DNA of 64,000 nucleotides from positions 1 to 64,000 of the forward strand of contig OMXV01000027.1 of assembly GCA_900315075.1 (NCBI GenBank). The letters run 5' to 3'. The DNA is from an uncultured Prevotellaceae bacterium (GTDB taxonomy: Bacteria > Bacteroidota > Bacteroidia > Bacteroidales > Bacteroidaceae). The position numbers and the translations under genes are program-made. Of this stretch, positions 8,053 through 17,529 are shown in pieces (positions within the stretch are counted from its first letter, which is position 1; each line of letters opens with the position of its first letter). The notes below the pieces were generated by a model that searched no databases, had not been told where the DNA came from, and saw only the letters and a program-made list of their open reading frames with translations.

Positions 8053-11000
8053 ATGACATTTACAAATTTCATAAAGCGCCCTGTGCTCTCCACGGTGATT
8101 TCCATCGTGATTGTCATTTTGGGTTTTATCGGACTGGTGACGCTCCCTATTGAGCAGTATCCAGACATTGCGCCACCAACTGTCGTGGTCTTCACCAGTT
8201 ATCCTGGTGCCGATGCAGAGACAGTGAAAAACTCCGTGCTCGTACCATTGGAGGAAAGTATCAATGGTGTGGAGGGTATGGACTATATCAGTTCGTCGGC
8301 AGGAACAGGTTCCGCCAGCCTTAATATCCTGTTCCGTCAGGGTATGAATGCCGATATGTGTGCGGTCAACGTGCAAAACCGTGTGCAACAAGCGTTGGCG
8401 CTGTTGCCTGCCGAGGTGACACAAATTGGTGTGACCGTGATGAAACGTCAGACTTCACAGGTGATGATGTACACCCTTACCAGTGATGGCCGTTACGACG
8501 ACGAGTTCCTCAACAACTATAGTAACATCAATGTGGTGCCTGCCATCAAGCGTATTGAGGGTGTGGGCGACGTGCAGTCGCCGGGTATGAAAACCTACTC
8601 CATGCGTATCTGGCTCGACCCAGAGGTGATGAAACAATACTCGCTGATGCCATCCGACATCACTGCGGTGCTTGCTGAGCAGAACATCGAGGCTGCTCCA
8701 GGTACCTTCGGTGAGCAATCAGATGTGGCCTTCGAGTATTCCATCCGTTATACAGGTCGTTTGAAGACAGCCGAGGAGTTTGGCAACATTATCATCTCAA
8801 GCGATAGCAATGGCAATACTGTAAAACTCAAGGATGTGGCGAAAGTCGAATTGGGTGGCTTGCAGTACTCTGTATCGATGAAAAACAACAACATCCCATC
8901 AATCATGGGTATGGTGCAACAGATTGCCGGTTCGAATGCTAACGAGATTGCTAAGCAGGTGAAAGCAGAGTTGGAAGAGCAAGCCAAACTGTTCCCTCCG
9001 GGAATGACGTATAAGATTAACTATGATGTAACAGAGTTCCTCTATGCCTCTATAGAAGAGGTGGTTAAGACGCTGCTCATCACGTTGTTGCTCGTCTTCC
9101 TCGTGGTGTATTTGTTCTTGCAGGACTTCCGTTCCACACTTATCCCGATGATTGCTGTGCCGGTGTCGTTGATTGGTACCTTCTTCTTCCTGAAGATATT
9201 TGGATTCTCTATCAACCTATTGACGCTTTCGGCGTTGCTCTTGGCCATTGCCATCGTGGTGGATGATGCCATTGTGGTGGTGGAGGCGGTACATGCCAAG
9301 CTCGATCAAGGTTATAAGAGTCCGCTTACCGCAGCCATCGATGCCATGAATGAAATCTCGGGTGCCATTATCTCCATTACCCTTGTGATGGCTTCGGTGT
9401 TCATTCCCGTGTCTTTCATTGGTGGTACTTCTGGAACGTTCTACCGTGAGTTTGGTATTACCATGGCGGTGTCCATCTTTATTTCGGCGCTTAATGCGTT
9501 GACGTTGTCACCTGCTCTTTGTGCCATCTTCCTGAAACCTCATGATGCAGAGGGCAAACCCGTAAAGATGTCACGTCTTGACAGAATGCATACCGCCTTC
9601 AACACCTCGTATGAGAAAATCCTTGGCAAGTACAAGAAGCGCATGGAGAAATTGGTGCGGAAGCCAATTCTTATCGGTGTACTCGTCATCATTGGTATCG
9701 TCGGACTCTTCGTGTCGCTGCAGACCACTAAGACCGGTCTTGTGCCCAGCGAAGATACAGGTACTTTGTTCTGTACGATTTCCATGCCACCTTCTACCTC
9801 TGTAGCACGCACCAAGGAGGTCATCAACCAGGTAGACTCCATTTTGGCTACCAATCCCGCCATCCAGAGCCGTGAGCAAATTCAAGGTTACAACTTCATT
9901 GCCGGTTCGGGTAGTGACCAGGCCACCTTTATTATAAAGCTCAAGCCATTTAGTGAGCGACAGAAAGGCCTGTGGTGGAAGATTTCCGGATTATGGCAGG
10001 GCGATGGCATCTATCGCTTCTTTGTCAATCCTTTGGATGCCAACTCCGTCTTAGGTATGATTTACAAGCAGACCGCTACCATCAAGGATGCTCAGATCCT
10101 TGCATTCTCACCACCTATGATTCCTGGTTTCTCTGCCAACAGTGGTGTGTCGCTTGTGATGCAGGACCGTACTGGTGGTGACTTGAATAAATTCTTCGAG
10201 ATTGTACAAAACTATCTCGCAGAACTCAACAAACGTCCTGAGATTCAGACAGCACAGACATCCTACAACCCCAAATATCCACAGTATATGATTCATGTGG
10301 ATGTGGCAAAATGTAAGCAGGCAGGAATTTCACCTCGTATCATCCTATCTACACTCCAGGGATACTATGGTGGTCTGTATGCTTCTAACTTCAATGCTTA
10401 TGGCAAGCTCTTCCGTGTGATGGTGCAGGCCTCACCCGAATGTCGTATGACTCCCGAGAGTTTCAACAGTGTATATGTTCGTACACCGTCGGGCATGGCA
10501 CCCGTTAATGAGTTCTGCTCATTAGAGCGTGTCTATGGTCCTACTAATATCAGCCGCTTCAACCTATTTACCGCTATCAATGTGACAGCCACTGTGGCTG
10601 GCGGCTACTCCACCGGTGAGGCTATCAAGGCTGTGGAGGAAGTGGCTGAACAGCATCTGCCTGCGGGTTATACCTACGACTATTCAGGTCTGACACGTCA
10701 GGAGGCGCAGTCGAGCAACACCACAGGACTGATCTTCCTGTTGTGTATCCTCTTCATCTACTTGATTCTGTCGGCACAGTATGAGAGCTATCTCCTTCCA
10801 TTGGCAGTGATTCTCTCTGTACCATTTGGATTGGCCGGCGCATTCCTTTTCACCAATCTCTTTGGACATTCCAATGATATCTACATGCAGATATCGCTGA
10901 TTATGCTTATCGGTCTGCTTGCCAAGAATGCCATTTTGATTGTGCAGTTCGCCCTTGAACGAAGGGAGACGGGTATGGCTATCACATGGTCGGCTGTGTT

Positions 11001-11307
11001 GGGTGCTGCTGCTCGTCTGCGACCTATCCTTATGACATCACTTGCCATGGTCATCGGTTTGTTGCCTATGATGTTTGCATCAGGTGTGGGTAAGAATGGT
11101 AACCAGACGCTGGGTGCCGCCGCCGTCGGTGGTATGCTTATCGGTACACTCTTGCAGATTTTTGTGGTGCCGACGCTCTTTGTTATCTTCCAGTCGCTCC
11201 AGGAGAAGTTTAAGCCGATGAAGTTCGAGGATGACATCAATGAGGAGGTGGAAGCAGAACTCAAGCAGTATGCACATCATCCTACAACCTACAAAGTGGA
11301 GGAATAA
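8053..11307 (+). CDS. RND efflux inner-membrane transporter (AcrB/MexB, HAE1 family)
   Basis: Proton-driven multidrug pump, 1084 residues, near the usual length of the family. The N-terminus FIKRPVLSTVISIVIV is typical. TM4 contains AIAIVVDDAIVVVEAV with the proton-relay Asp pair. Two large periplasmic loops and two sets of membrane helices are evident. The C-terminal half has LIGLLAKNAILIVQFA and ARLRPILMTSLAMVIGLLP. It lies 121 bases after the adaptor and is followed within 5 bases by the outer-membrane component, so it is co-transcribed. The acidic C-tail ends in a run of Glu residues. Confidence 0.95.
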   Translation: MTFTNFIKRPVLSTVISIVIVILGFIGLVTLPIEQYPDIAPPTVVVFTSYPGADAETVKNSVLVPLEESINGVEGMDYISSSAGTGSASLNILFRQGMNADMCAVNVQNRVQQALALLPAEVTQIGVTVMKRQTSQVMMYTLTSDGRYDDEFLNNYSNINVVPAIKRIEGVGDVQSPGMKTYSMRIWLDPEVMKQYSLMPSDITAVLAEQNIEAAPGTFGEQSDVAFEYSIRYTGRLKTAEEFGNIIISSDSNGNTVKLKDVAKVELGGLQYSVSMKNNNIPSIMGMVQQIAGSNANEIAKQVKAELEEQAKLFPPGMTYKINYDVTEFLYASIEEVVKTLLITLLLVFLVVYLFLQDFRSTLIPMIAVPVSLIGTFFFLKIFGFSINLLTLSALLLAIAIVVDDAIVVVEAVHAKLDQGYKSPLTAAIDAMNEISGAIISITLVMASVFIPVSFIGGTSGTFYREFGITMAVSIFISALNALTLSPALCAIFLKPHDAEGKPVKMSRLDRMHTAFNTSYEKILGKYKKRMEKLVRKPILIGVLVIIGIVGLFVSLQTTKTGLVPSEDTGTLFCTISMPPSTSVARTKEVINQVDSILATNPAIQSREQIQGYNFIAGSGSDQATFIIKLKPFSERQKGLWWKISGLWQGDGIYRFFVNPLDANSVLGMIYKQTATIKDAQILAFSPPMIPGFSANSGVSLVMQDRTGGDLNKFFEIVQNYLAELNKRPEIQTAQTSYNPKYPQYMIHVDVAKCKQAGISPRIILSTLQGYYGGLYASNFNAYGKLFRVMVQASPECRMTPESFNSVYVRTPSGMAPVNEFCSLERVYGPTNISRFNLFTAINVTATVAGGYSTGEAIKAVEEVAEQHLPAGYTYDYSGLTRQEAQSSNTTGLIFLLCILFIYLILSAQYESYLLPLAVILSVPFGLAGAFLFTNLFGHSNDIYMQISLIMLIGLLAKNAILIVQFALERRETGMAITWSAVLGAAARLRPILMTSLAMVIGLLPMMFASGVGKNGNQTLGAAAVGGMLIGTLLQIFVVPTLFVIFQSLQEKFKPMKFEDDINEEVEAELKQYAHHPTTYKVEE

Positions 11308-11311
11308 GAAT

Positions 11312-12700
11312 ATGAGAAAACTCAATGTAATCGTCATGGGACTGGCAGCCGTCGTGCTGAGCGGCTGCGGTCTCTATCAGAAATACGAGCGTCCTGAGGT
11401 CAACACCACAGGACTCATCCGCGACAATGAGTCGCTCACCGATACGCTGAAGGCACAGGCCGATGATAATAATTTTGGCAACTTGCCCTGGCGGCAGGTG
11501 TTCACCGACCCACAGTTGCAAACTCTTATCCAGTATGCCTTAGAGCATAATACCGACATGCTCAATGCCGCCCTCAATATCCAGATGGCTGAGCAGCAAC
11601 TTAAAATGGCACGACTGGCATACTTGCCACAGTTTACTTTCTCTGCCCAGGGAACCATTGCCTCGTGGGATGGACAAGCTGCTGCAAAGTCGTATCAGTT
11701 CCCCATTTCTGCCAGTTGGAATGTTGACCTATTTGGTAATCTGCTGTCGCAGAAACGTTCTGCACAGGTGGCACTACTTGCAACGAAAGACTACCAAGTG
11801 GTTGTGCAGACCAATATTATCGCTGGTGTGGCCAATATGTACTACACCCTGCTGATGCTTGACCGACAACTGGAAATCTTAGGCGATATGTCGCAGCTGA
11901 CCAAGGACACCTGGGACATGATGCAACTGCAAATGGACTTAGGACGTGCCCGCTCCACCAGCGTGCAGAGTGCCGAGGCTAACTATTACTCTGTACAGGC
12001 ACAGACTGTGGACATGAAACGTCAGATACGTGAAGTGGAGAACTCTCTGTCGCTGCTCCTCGGACAGCCGGCACAGACCATCAAGCGCGGCAAACTCGAA
12101 AACCAGAGCTTACCCGACAAATTCAGTACTGGTATCGGTATACAACTGTTGGCCAACCGTGCTGATGTCCACGCTGCTGAAATGCAATTGGCACAGTGCT
12201 TCTATGGTATCGAAAATGCCAAGAGTCGCTTCTATCCCAGTATCACTATCTCTCCAACAGGAACTTTCACTAACAGTCCTGGTGGTATGACTGTGAATCC
12301 TGGTAAATGGCTCCTCTCGGCGGTGGGAAGCTTGGTGCAGCCACTTTTCATGAAGGGACAGCTCACAGCAGGACTCCGTGTAGCTGAGGCACAGTATCAG
12401 CAGGCATACAACACCTGGCAGAATACCGTGCTGAAGGCAGGCAGTGAAGTGAGCGACGCACTTGTGCTCTATAACTCCTCGGATGAGAAAGCAAAACTGG
12501 AAGCCAAACAGGTGGAGACTCTTCAGAAGAATGTGGAGCATACCAAGATGCTCTTCAAGAGTTCCGGTAGCAGCTACCTGGAAGTTATCGGTGCACAACA
12601 GTCGTTGCTCAATGCACAACTTTCGCGCACTACCGACGAATTTCACAAAATGCAGGCCGTCGTGAGCCTTTACAACGCCCTTGGAGGCGGTGGCAAATAA
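11312..12700 (+). CDS. Outer-membrane efflux lipoprotein (NodT/OprM family)
   Basis: TolC-like channel completing the tripartite pump. I place the start at ATG 11312, not at an upstream in-frame Met at 11231, because GGAGGAATAAGAAT precedes it and it gives a proper lipoprotein signal ending VLSGC (Cys19). The 462-residue mature region has two OEP repeats. Helical stretches include AALNIQMAEQQLKMARLAYLP, LANRADVHAAEMQLAQ and PGKWLLSAVGSLVQPLF. It starts 5 bases after the pump stop. Confidence 0.93.
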   Translation: MRKLNVIVMGLAAVVLSGCGLYQKYERPEVNTTGLIRDNESLTDTLKAQADDNNFGNLPWRQVFTDPQLQTLIQYALEHNTDMLNAALNIQMAEQQLKMARLAYLPQFTFSAQGTIASWDGQAAAKSYQFPISASWNVDLFGNLLSQKRSAQVALLATKDYQVVVQTNIIAGVANMYYTLLMLDRQLEILGDMSQLTKDTWDMMQLQMDLGRARSTSVQSAEANYYSVQAQTVDMKRQIREVENSLSLLLGQPAQTIKRGKLENQSLPDKFSTGIGIQLLANRADVHAAEMQLAQCFYGIENAKSRFYPSITISPTGTFTNSPGGMTVNPGKWLLSAVGSLVQPLFMKGQLTAGLRVAEAQYQQAYNTWQNTVLKAGSEVSDALVLYNSSDEKAKLEAKQVETLQKNVEHTKMLFKSSGSSYLEVIGAQQSLLNAQLSRTTDEFHKMQAVVSLYNALGGGGK

Positions 12701-12730
12701 CCACACATTAATTAATAAAAAAAACGAATT

Positions 12731-13513
12731 ATGGCAAGTGATATCAGTCCAAGAGCCGAAATCGACCCCAGGGCGCAAATCGGCGACAATTGCAAGATAT
12801 TCCCATTCGCATACATTGAGGGAGATGTGGTTATTGGCGACAACTGCATTATCTTCCCCTTCACCAGTATCCTCAATGGTTCACGTATTGGGAAAGACAA
12901 CAAAATACACCAAGGTGCCGTCATTGCTGCGCTACCCCAAGACTTTGAGTTCAAGGGAGAGAAAAGTGAGTGCATCATAGGCAACAACAATATCATCCGC
13001 GAGAATGTGGTTATCAACCGTGCTACACACCGCGATGGAAAGACAGTCATCGGTGACAACAACTTCCTCATGGAAGGTGCCCATATCTCACACGATACCG
13101 TAGTGGGCAACCATTGCGTCTTCGGATATGGTACGAAAATCGCTGGCAACTGTGTTATTGGCAATGGCGTCATCTTCTCGTCGAGTGTTATCGAAAATGC
13201 AAACACCAGAGTAGGGGATGGGTCAATGGTACAGGCTGGCTGTACTTTCTCAAAGGATATACCTCCTTACATCATCGCCAATGGCACTCCTATTAAATAT
13301 GGTGGTGTCAATACCACTATGCTCACTATCAAAGGCATCAGTGACAAGGTGCAGAAACATATCGCCAATGCATACCGCCTTGTGTTCCATGGTCAGACCA
13401 GCGTCTTCGACGCTGTCAACCAAATCAAGGAACAGGTTCCCGACAGCCCCGAAATACAAACCCTCATCGAATTTATCGAAAGCACAGAACGAGGGATAAT
13501 TTCGAAGCTGTGA
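12731..13513 (+). CDS. lpxA: Acyl-ACP--UDP-N-acetylglucosamine O-acyltransferase
   Basis: First step of lipid A biosynthesis: transfers 3-hydroxyacyl from ACP to UDP-GlcNAc. The 260-residue protein is a left-handed beta-helix of hexapeptide repeats (IGDNCKI, IGDNCII, IGNNNII, IGDNNFL, VGNHCVF). The active-site region GAHISHDT holds H118 and the probable catalytic H121. RENVVINRATHRDG and DIPPYIIANG also match LpxA, and a C-terminal helical domain follows. It sits 30 bases after the efflux operon but has its own perfect-stem terminator. Bacteroidota often carry lpxA near lpxC/fabZ; here it is separate, so it could be a second copy. Confidence 0.88.
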   Translation: MASDISPRAEIDPRAQIGDNCKIFPFAYIEGDVVIGDNCIIFPFTSILNGSRIGKDNKIHQGAVIAALPQDFEFKGEKSECIIGNNNIIRENVVINRATHRDGKTVIGDNNFLMEGAHISHDTVVGNHCVFGYGTKIAGNCVIGNGVIFSSSVIENANTRVGDGSMVQAGCTFSKDIPPYIIANGTPIKYGGVNTTMLTIKGISDKVQKHIANAYRLVFHGQTSVFDAVNQIKEQVPDSPEIQTLIEFIESTERGIISKL

Positions 13514-13527
13514 TAAGTTAACAATTG

Positions 13528-13577
13528 GTCGCTTCTGTCGTAGTAATATAAATGCTTGACAGAAGCGACACTTTTTA
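13528..13577 (+). terminator. Terminator after lpxA
   Basis: Perfect 12-bp stem GTCGCTTCTGTC / GACAGAAGCGAC with an 18-base loop followed by ACTTTTTA, 15 bases after the lpxA stop. Confidence 0.8.
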
Positions 13578-13582
13578 TGTAG

Positions 13583-13737
13583 AGAATTTTCCATTATGAT
13601 GAATTTATAGGAATTTGAGATGAAATGACAAGTCATTTCCTAACTCTATTGCGTAAGGTTCTCGTCGTTTGCGACGATAATTCTTCAAAATTCTTTTCAT
13701 CTGCTTATCAATTCTAAAATTCTAAAATTCGTGATAA
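13583..13737. repeat. 155-bp dispersed non-coding repeat, copy 1
   Basis: Matches 58443-58597 in the same orientation with 5 mismatches in 155 bases. It contains the dyads GAAATGAC-AA-GTCATTTC and TCGTCG-TTTG-CGACGA, and its two halves are loosely inverted copies (GAATTT...GATGAAA against TTTTCATC...AAATTC). It is followed by GGGTGGGAATTTTCAGTT. No reading frame is conserved. Mobile (MITE-like) or structural-RNA repeat. Confidence 0.85.
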
Positions 13738-13857
13738 AAAGGGTGGGAATTTTCAGTTGTTATCGTACTTTGAAGGCTCAAATCCCTTTTATCCCCCATT
13801 TCCTTTCTTCTTGCCTTTTTTTTTAGTGGATTACTTACACTTTTCAATCTTTTTGCG

Positions 13858-13865
13858 TAATTTTG
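13858..13865 (+). promoter_or_regulatory. -7 promoter element of carB
   Basis: TAATTTTG (TAnnTTTG) 38 bases before the carB ATG, in the context GCGTAATTTTGCAGC. Confidence 0.6.
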
Positions 13866-13903
13866 CAGCGAAATAACGGAATCATCCAAAATTACGTATA
13901 AAT

Positions 13904-16900
13904 ATGAAGAAAAAACTCACAAAGGTACTCGTGCTCGGTAGCGGAGCGCTGAAAATCGGTCAGGCAGGAGAATTCGATTATTCCGGCTCGCAAGCTCTTA
14001 AGGCTTTGCGAGAGGAAGGCATCTCAAGTGTGTTGGTCAATCCCAACATTGCAACCATCCAGACTTCAGAAGGTATCGCCGACAAGGTGTATTTCCAACC
14101 TGTCACACCATGGTTTGTCACTGAGATTATCAAGAAAGAACGACCCGACGGAATTTTGCTCGCCTTTGGCGGACAGACAGCCCTCAACTGTGGTACCGAA
14201 CTCTATCAGAAAGGCATCCTGAGTGAGTATGGTGTAGAAGTGCTTGGTACCTCTGTAGAAGCTATCATGAATACAGAGGACCGCGACCTCTTTGTGAAAA
14301 AACTCACCGAGGTTGATTTAAAAGTGCCCGTGAGTCATGCTGTGGAGAATATGGACGAGGCGTTGAAGGCCGCCCGTTCTATCGGTTTCCCCATCATGAT
14401 TCGCTCGGCCTACGCACTTGGTGGTCTGGGTTCCGGCATTTGTCCCGATGAGCAGAAATTCATCGAGATAGCCGAGAGTGCTTTTACTTTTGCCCCACAA
14501 ATCCTTGTAGAGGAAAGTCTCAAGGGATGGAAGGAGATAGAGTTTGAGGTTATCCGCGATGCCAACGACCGTTGTTTCACTGTGGCATCGATGGAGAATT
14601 TCGATCCATTAGGCATCCATACAGGTGAGAGTATCGTTGTGGCTCCTACTTGCTCCCTCACCGATGAGCAAGTGAAGATGTTGCAGGAAATTTCCATCCG
14701 TTGCGTCAAGCACCTCAATATTGTGGGCGAGTGCAACATTCAGTTTGCTTTCAATGCCGAGACCAACGACTATCGTATTATCGAAATCAATGCGCGTCTC
14801 TCGCGCTCTTCAGCCCTTGCCAGCAAGGCTACCGGTTACCCACTTGCTTTTGTTGCTGCAAAAATAGCCTTGGGCTATACCCTCGATCAAATCGGTGAGA
14901 TGGGAACACCCAATTCCGCCTATGTAGCCCCACAACTCGACTATATGATTTGTAAGATTCCTCGTTGGGATCTCACCAAATTTGCTGGTGTGTCGCGCGA
15001 GATTGGCAGTTCGATGAAGTCTGTCGGTGAGATTATGTCCATCGGACGTAGCTTCGAGGAGATGATTCAGAAGGGACTCCGCATGATAGGGCAGGGGATG
15101 CACGGCTTTGTGGGCAATGACCATACAAAATTTACTAATCTCGACGATGCTCTTGAGAATCCTACCGACCTGCGTATCTTCGCCATTGCCCAGGCGTTGG
15201 AGGAAGGCTACACAGTGGAGCGTATCGAAGAGCTTACCAAGATTGACAAGTGGTTTATCTCACGACTGAAGCATATCGTTGACCTGAAGCATCAGTTGTT
15301 GAAGTACGACCGTCTGGAGGACCTGCCCAACGACTTCCTGTTGGAGGTAAAGGCTGCTGGATTCTCCGACTTCCAGATTGCCCGCTTTGTGCTCAAACCC
15401 ACCGCCACCAATATGTATCAGGAAAACCTCAGCGTGAGAGAATACCGCAAGGCAAAGGGTGTATTACCCTCCGTCAAACGTATCAACACCGTGGCCAGCG
15501 AGCATCCTGAACTTACCAACTACCTTTACTTCACGTATCATTATGACAATGCGCCAGGCAGTTATAAGTTCCACGATATCAATTTCTACAAAAACGAGAA
15601 AAGTGTCATTGTACTCGGTTCTGGTGCCTACCGCATTGGTTCGTCTGTGGAGTTCGACTGGTGCTCCGTCAATGCCATCAACACTGCACGTAAGCAGGGA
15701 TACAAGAGCATTATGATTAACTATAACCCCGAGACCGTCTCCACCGACTACGACATGTGCGACCGCCTCTACTTCGACGAACTGTCGATGGAGCGTGTGC
15801 TCGATGTCATTGATTTGGAGCAGCCTCGTGGTGTCATCGTCTCTGTGGGTGGACAGATACCTAACAACTTGGCGATGAAGCTCTACAAGCAGGGCGTTCC
15901 CGTACTCGGCACCTCACCGGTGGATATCGACCGTGCTGAGAACCGTGACAAGTTCTCTGCTATGCTCGACAAATTAGGTATCGACCAACCCGCTTGGCGT
16001 GCCCTGACATCTCTCGACGATATCAAAGAATTTGTCGAAGAGGTTGGCTTCCCTGTGCTTGTGCGCCCCAGCTATGTACTCTCGGGTGCTGCCATGAACG
16101 TGTGCTACGACAACGAAGAGTTGGAGCGCTTCCTCGCTATGGCTACTGAGGTGTCGAAGGAATATCCTGTCGTGGTGTCGAAGTTCATGCAGGAGACCAA
16201 GGAGATTGAGTTTGATGCAGTGGCCGACAAAGGCGAAATAGTGGAGTATGCCATCAGCGAGCACATCGAGTTCGCAGGTGTCCACTCTGGTGATGCTACC
16301 ATGGTGTTCCCCGCCCAGCACATCTATTTCTCCACTATCCGTCAGATTAAGCGCATCTCGCGCAAGATTGCCAAGGAATTGAATATCAGCGGACCATTTA
16401 ATATCCAGTTCCTGGCCAAGAACCGCGACGTGAAAGTGATTGAGTGCAACCTGCGTGCCAGCCGCTCGTTCCCCTTCGTGAGCAAAATCCTCAAGACCAA
16501 TTTCATCGAGACTGCCACAAAAATCATGCTCGATGTGCCTTATACGACACCTGAGAAGAGCGAGTTTGATATCGACCGCATTGGTGTGAAAGCCTCGCAG
16601 TTCTCCTTCGCACGTTTGCAGAATGCCGACCCTGTGCTCGGTGTCGATATGAGCAGTACCGGCGAGGTGGGTTGCTTAGGCGACGACTTGAACGAGGCAC
16701 TTCTCAATGCCCTCATTGCCACGGGTTACAAACTGCCCAAACGCAGCGTGCTCATCTCCTCGGGTGATGCTATGGGTAAGGTTGACCTCCTGGAACCTGT
16801 GCGCGAGATGGTTAGAAATGGCTATGAGATTTATGCTACAGCAGGAACAGCGAAATTCTTCAACGATAATGGTGTAAAGGCTAAAGCTGTTTCGTGGCCA

Positions 16901-17146
16901 GATGAAGATAAACCTGACAATGTGATGGATCTCATCAGTGAGCACAAGATAGAATTGATTATCAATGTGCCCAAGAACCACACCAAGCGTGAGCTGACCA
17001 ATGGCTACCGTATCCGCCGTGCCGCCATCGACCATAACATCCCCTTGATGACCAATGTCCGTTTGGCCAAAGCTTTCATCGAGGCCTTCTGCGCTATGAA
17101 ATTGGAAGATGTCAAGATTAAGAGCTGGCAGGAGTATAATAGTTAG
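13904..17146 (+). CDS. carB: Carbamoyl-phosphate synthase large subunit
   Basis: Makes carbamoyl phosphate from bicarbonate, ammonia (delivered from CarA) and 2 ATP for pyrimidines and arginine. The 1080 residues show two homologous halves. The N-terminal carboxyphosphate half has KVLVLGSGALKIGQAGEFDY, SAYALGGLGSG and EINARLSRSSALASKATGYP. The carbamate half has VIVLGSGAYRIGSSVEFDW, RPSYVLSGAAMNV and ECNLRASRSFPFVSK. A C-terminal MGS-like regulatory domain closes the protein (ISSGDAMGKVDLLEP, YATAGTAKFF). carA is not in this window. A strong bidirectional terminator follows at 17203. Confidence 0.97.
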   Translation: MKKKLTKVLVLGSGALKIGQAGEFDYSGSQALKALREEGISSVLVNPNIATIQTSEGIADKVYFQPVTPWFVTEIIKKERPDGILLAFGGQTALNCGTELYQKGILSEYGVEVLGTSVEAIMNTEDRDLFVKKLTEVDLKVPVSHAVENMDEALKAARSIGFPIMIRSAYALGGLGSGICPDEQKFIEIAESAFTFAPQILVEESLKGWKEIEFEVIRDANDRCFTVASMENFDPLGIHTGESIVVAPTCSLTDEQVKMLQEISIRCVKHLNIVGECNIQFAFNAETNDYRIIEINARLSRSSALASKATGYPLAFVAAKIALGYTLDQIGEMGTPNSAYVAPQLDYMICKIPRWDLTKFAGVSREIGSSMKSVGEIMSIGRSFEEMIQKGLRMIGQGMHGFVGNDHTKFTNLDDALENPTDLRIFAIAQALEEGYTVERIEELTKIDKWFISRLKHIVDLKHQLLKYDRLEDLPNDFLLEVKAAGFSDFQIARFVLKPTATNMYQENLSVREYRKAKGVLPSVKRINTVASEHPELTNYLYFTYHYDNAPGSYKFHDINFYKNEKSVIVLGSGAYRIGSSVEFDWCSVNAINTARKQGYKSIMINYNPETVSTDYDMCDRLYFDELSMERVLDVIDLEQPRGVIVSVGGQIPNNLAMKLYKQGVPVLGTSPVDIDRAENRDKFSAMLDKLGIDQPAWRALTSLDDIKEFVEEVGFPVLVRPSYVLSGAAMNVCYDNEELERFLAMATEVSKEYPVVVSKFMQETKEIEFDAVADKGEIVEYAISEHIEFAGVHSGDATMVFPAQHIYFSTIRQIKRISRKIAKELNISGPFNIQFLAKNRDVKVIECNLRASRSFPFVSKILKTNFIETATKIMLDVPYTTPEKSEFDIDRIGVKASQFSFARLQNADPVLGVDMSSTGEVGCLGDDLNEALLNALIATGYKLPKRSVLISSGDAMGKVDLLEPVREMVRNGYEIYATAGTAKFFNDNGVKAKAVSWPDEDKPDNVMDLISEHKIELIINVPKNHTKRELTNGYRIRRAAIDHNIPLMTNVRLAKAFIEAFCAMKLEDVKIKSWQEYNS

Positions 17147-17180
17147 GAGGTTTTTTGAGGTGAGAGGTAAGAGATTACTT
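17147..17180. repeat. Short GAGGTGAGAGGTAAGAG array after carB
   Basis: Starts directly at the carB stop and repeats inverted at 17299-17322 on the other side of the terminator. The same unit recurs at 48123 and 62335. Confidence 0.6.
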
Positions 17181-17202
17181 GAGCCACTCACTATAGTCAT
17201 TA

Positions 17203-17256
17203 AAAATAGTAAACAGGGCGTGCCATTCTTTTGGCACGCCCTGTTTGCTATTTTTT
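17203..17256. terminator. Strong bidirectional terminator between carB and the small acidic ORF
   Basis: 23-bp stem with one mismatch; the core is AAACAGGGCGTGCCA / TGGCACGCCCTGTTT. The loop is short and A-rich and T-rich flanks lie on both sides. Convergent genes flank it. Confidence 0.9.
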
Positions 17257-17298
17257 GTTTTTGAGGTCGAGAGATAAGAGGCTTGAGTGCATCTGAGC

Positions 17299-17322
17299 AT
17301 ATCTCTTACCTCTTACCTCTGA
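17299..17322. repeat. Short CTCTTACCTCTTACCTC array at the stop of the small acidic ORF
   Basis: Read on the minus strand it begins right after the TAA of the gene at 17323 and is the inverted counterpart of the array after carB. Confidence 0.6.
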
Positions 17323-17529
17323 TTATAGATTATCCATCAATTTATCGGGATTATTTTCCATCCAGATAGTCTCTTCGTCCTCCTCTTCTTCAGCGAAGGA
17401 GTCATAGCAGTTGGCGCCGGTGGGGCCTGAGGGACTGGACATCTGATTGGGTACCATCAAATCGGCTGTGCCGAGTTCTATCAACTCTGTGACTGGTATG
17501 ATATATTTCTTTTTCATAATTGATTTCAT
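17323..17529 (-). CDS. Small acidic protein coupled to the C10 peptidase
   Basis: A 68-residue protein with no recognised domain. The N-terminus MKKKYIIPVTELIELG resembles a class of small uncharacterised Bacteroidota proteins beginning MKKxYxxP. It continues with a Pro/Gly segment (SSPSGPTGANCYDSF) and a very acidic tail (EEEEDEE) ending DKLMDNL. There is no secretion signal. Its ATG (17527-17529) overlaps the peptidase TAA as TAATG, so translation is probably coupled; an alternative start is Met5 at 17517. Possible roles are peptidase partner, inhibitor or peptide precursor. None is shown by the sequence. Confidence 0.6.
   Translation of the reverse strand: MKSIMKKKYIIPVTELIELGTADLMVPNQMSSPSGPTGANCYDSFAEEEEDEETIWMENNPDKLMDNL

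Noticed and set aside
6687..12700. RND operon as a specific metal exporter (CusA/CzcA type)
   Set aside because: Pump motifs and the HAE1-like sequence match multidrug pumps; no metal-binding Met/His motifs were seen.
12110..12778. 222-codon frame antisense to the efflux lipoprotein and lpxA start
   Set aside because: Crosses two real genes on the other strand and shows no domain.
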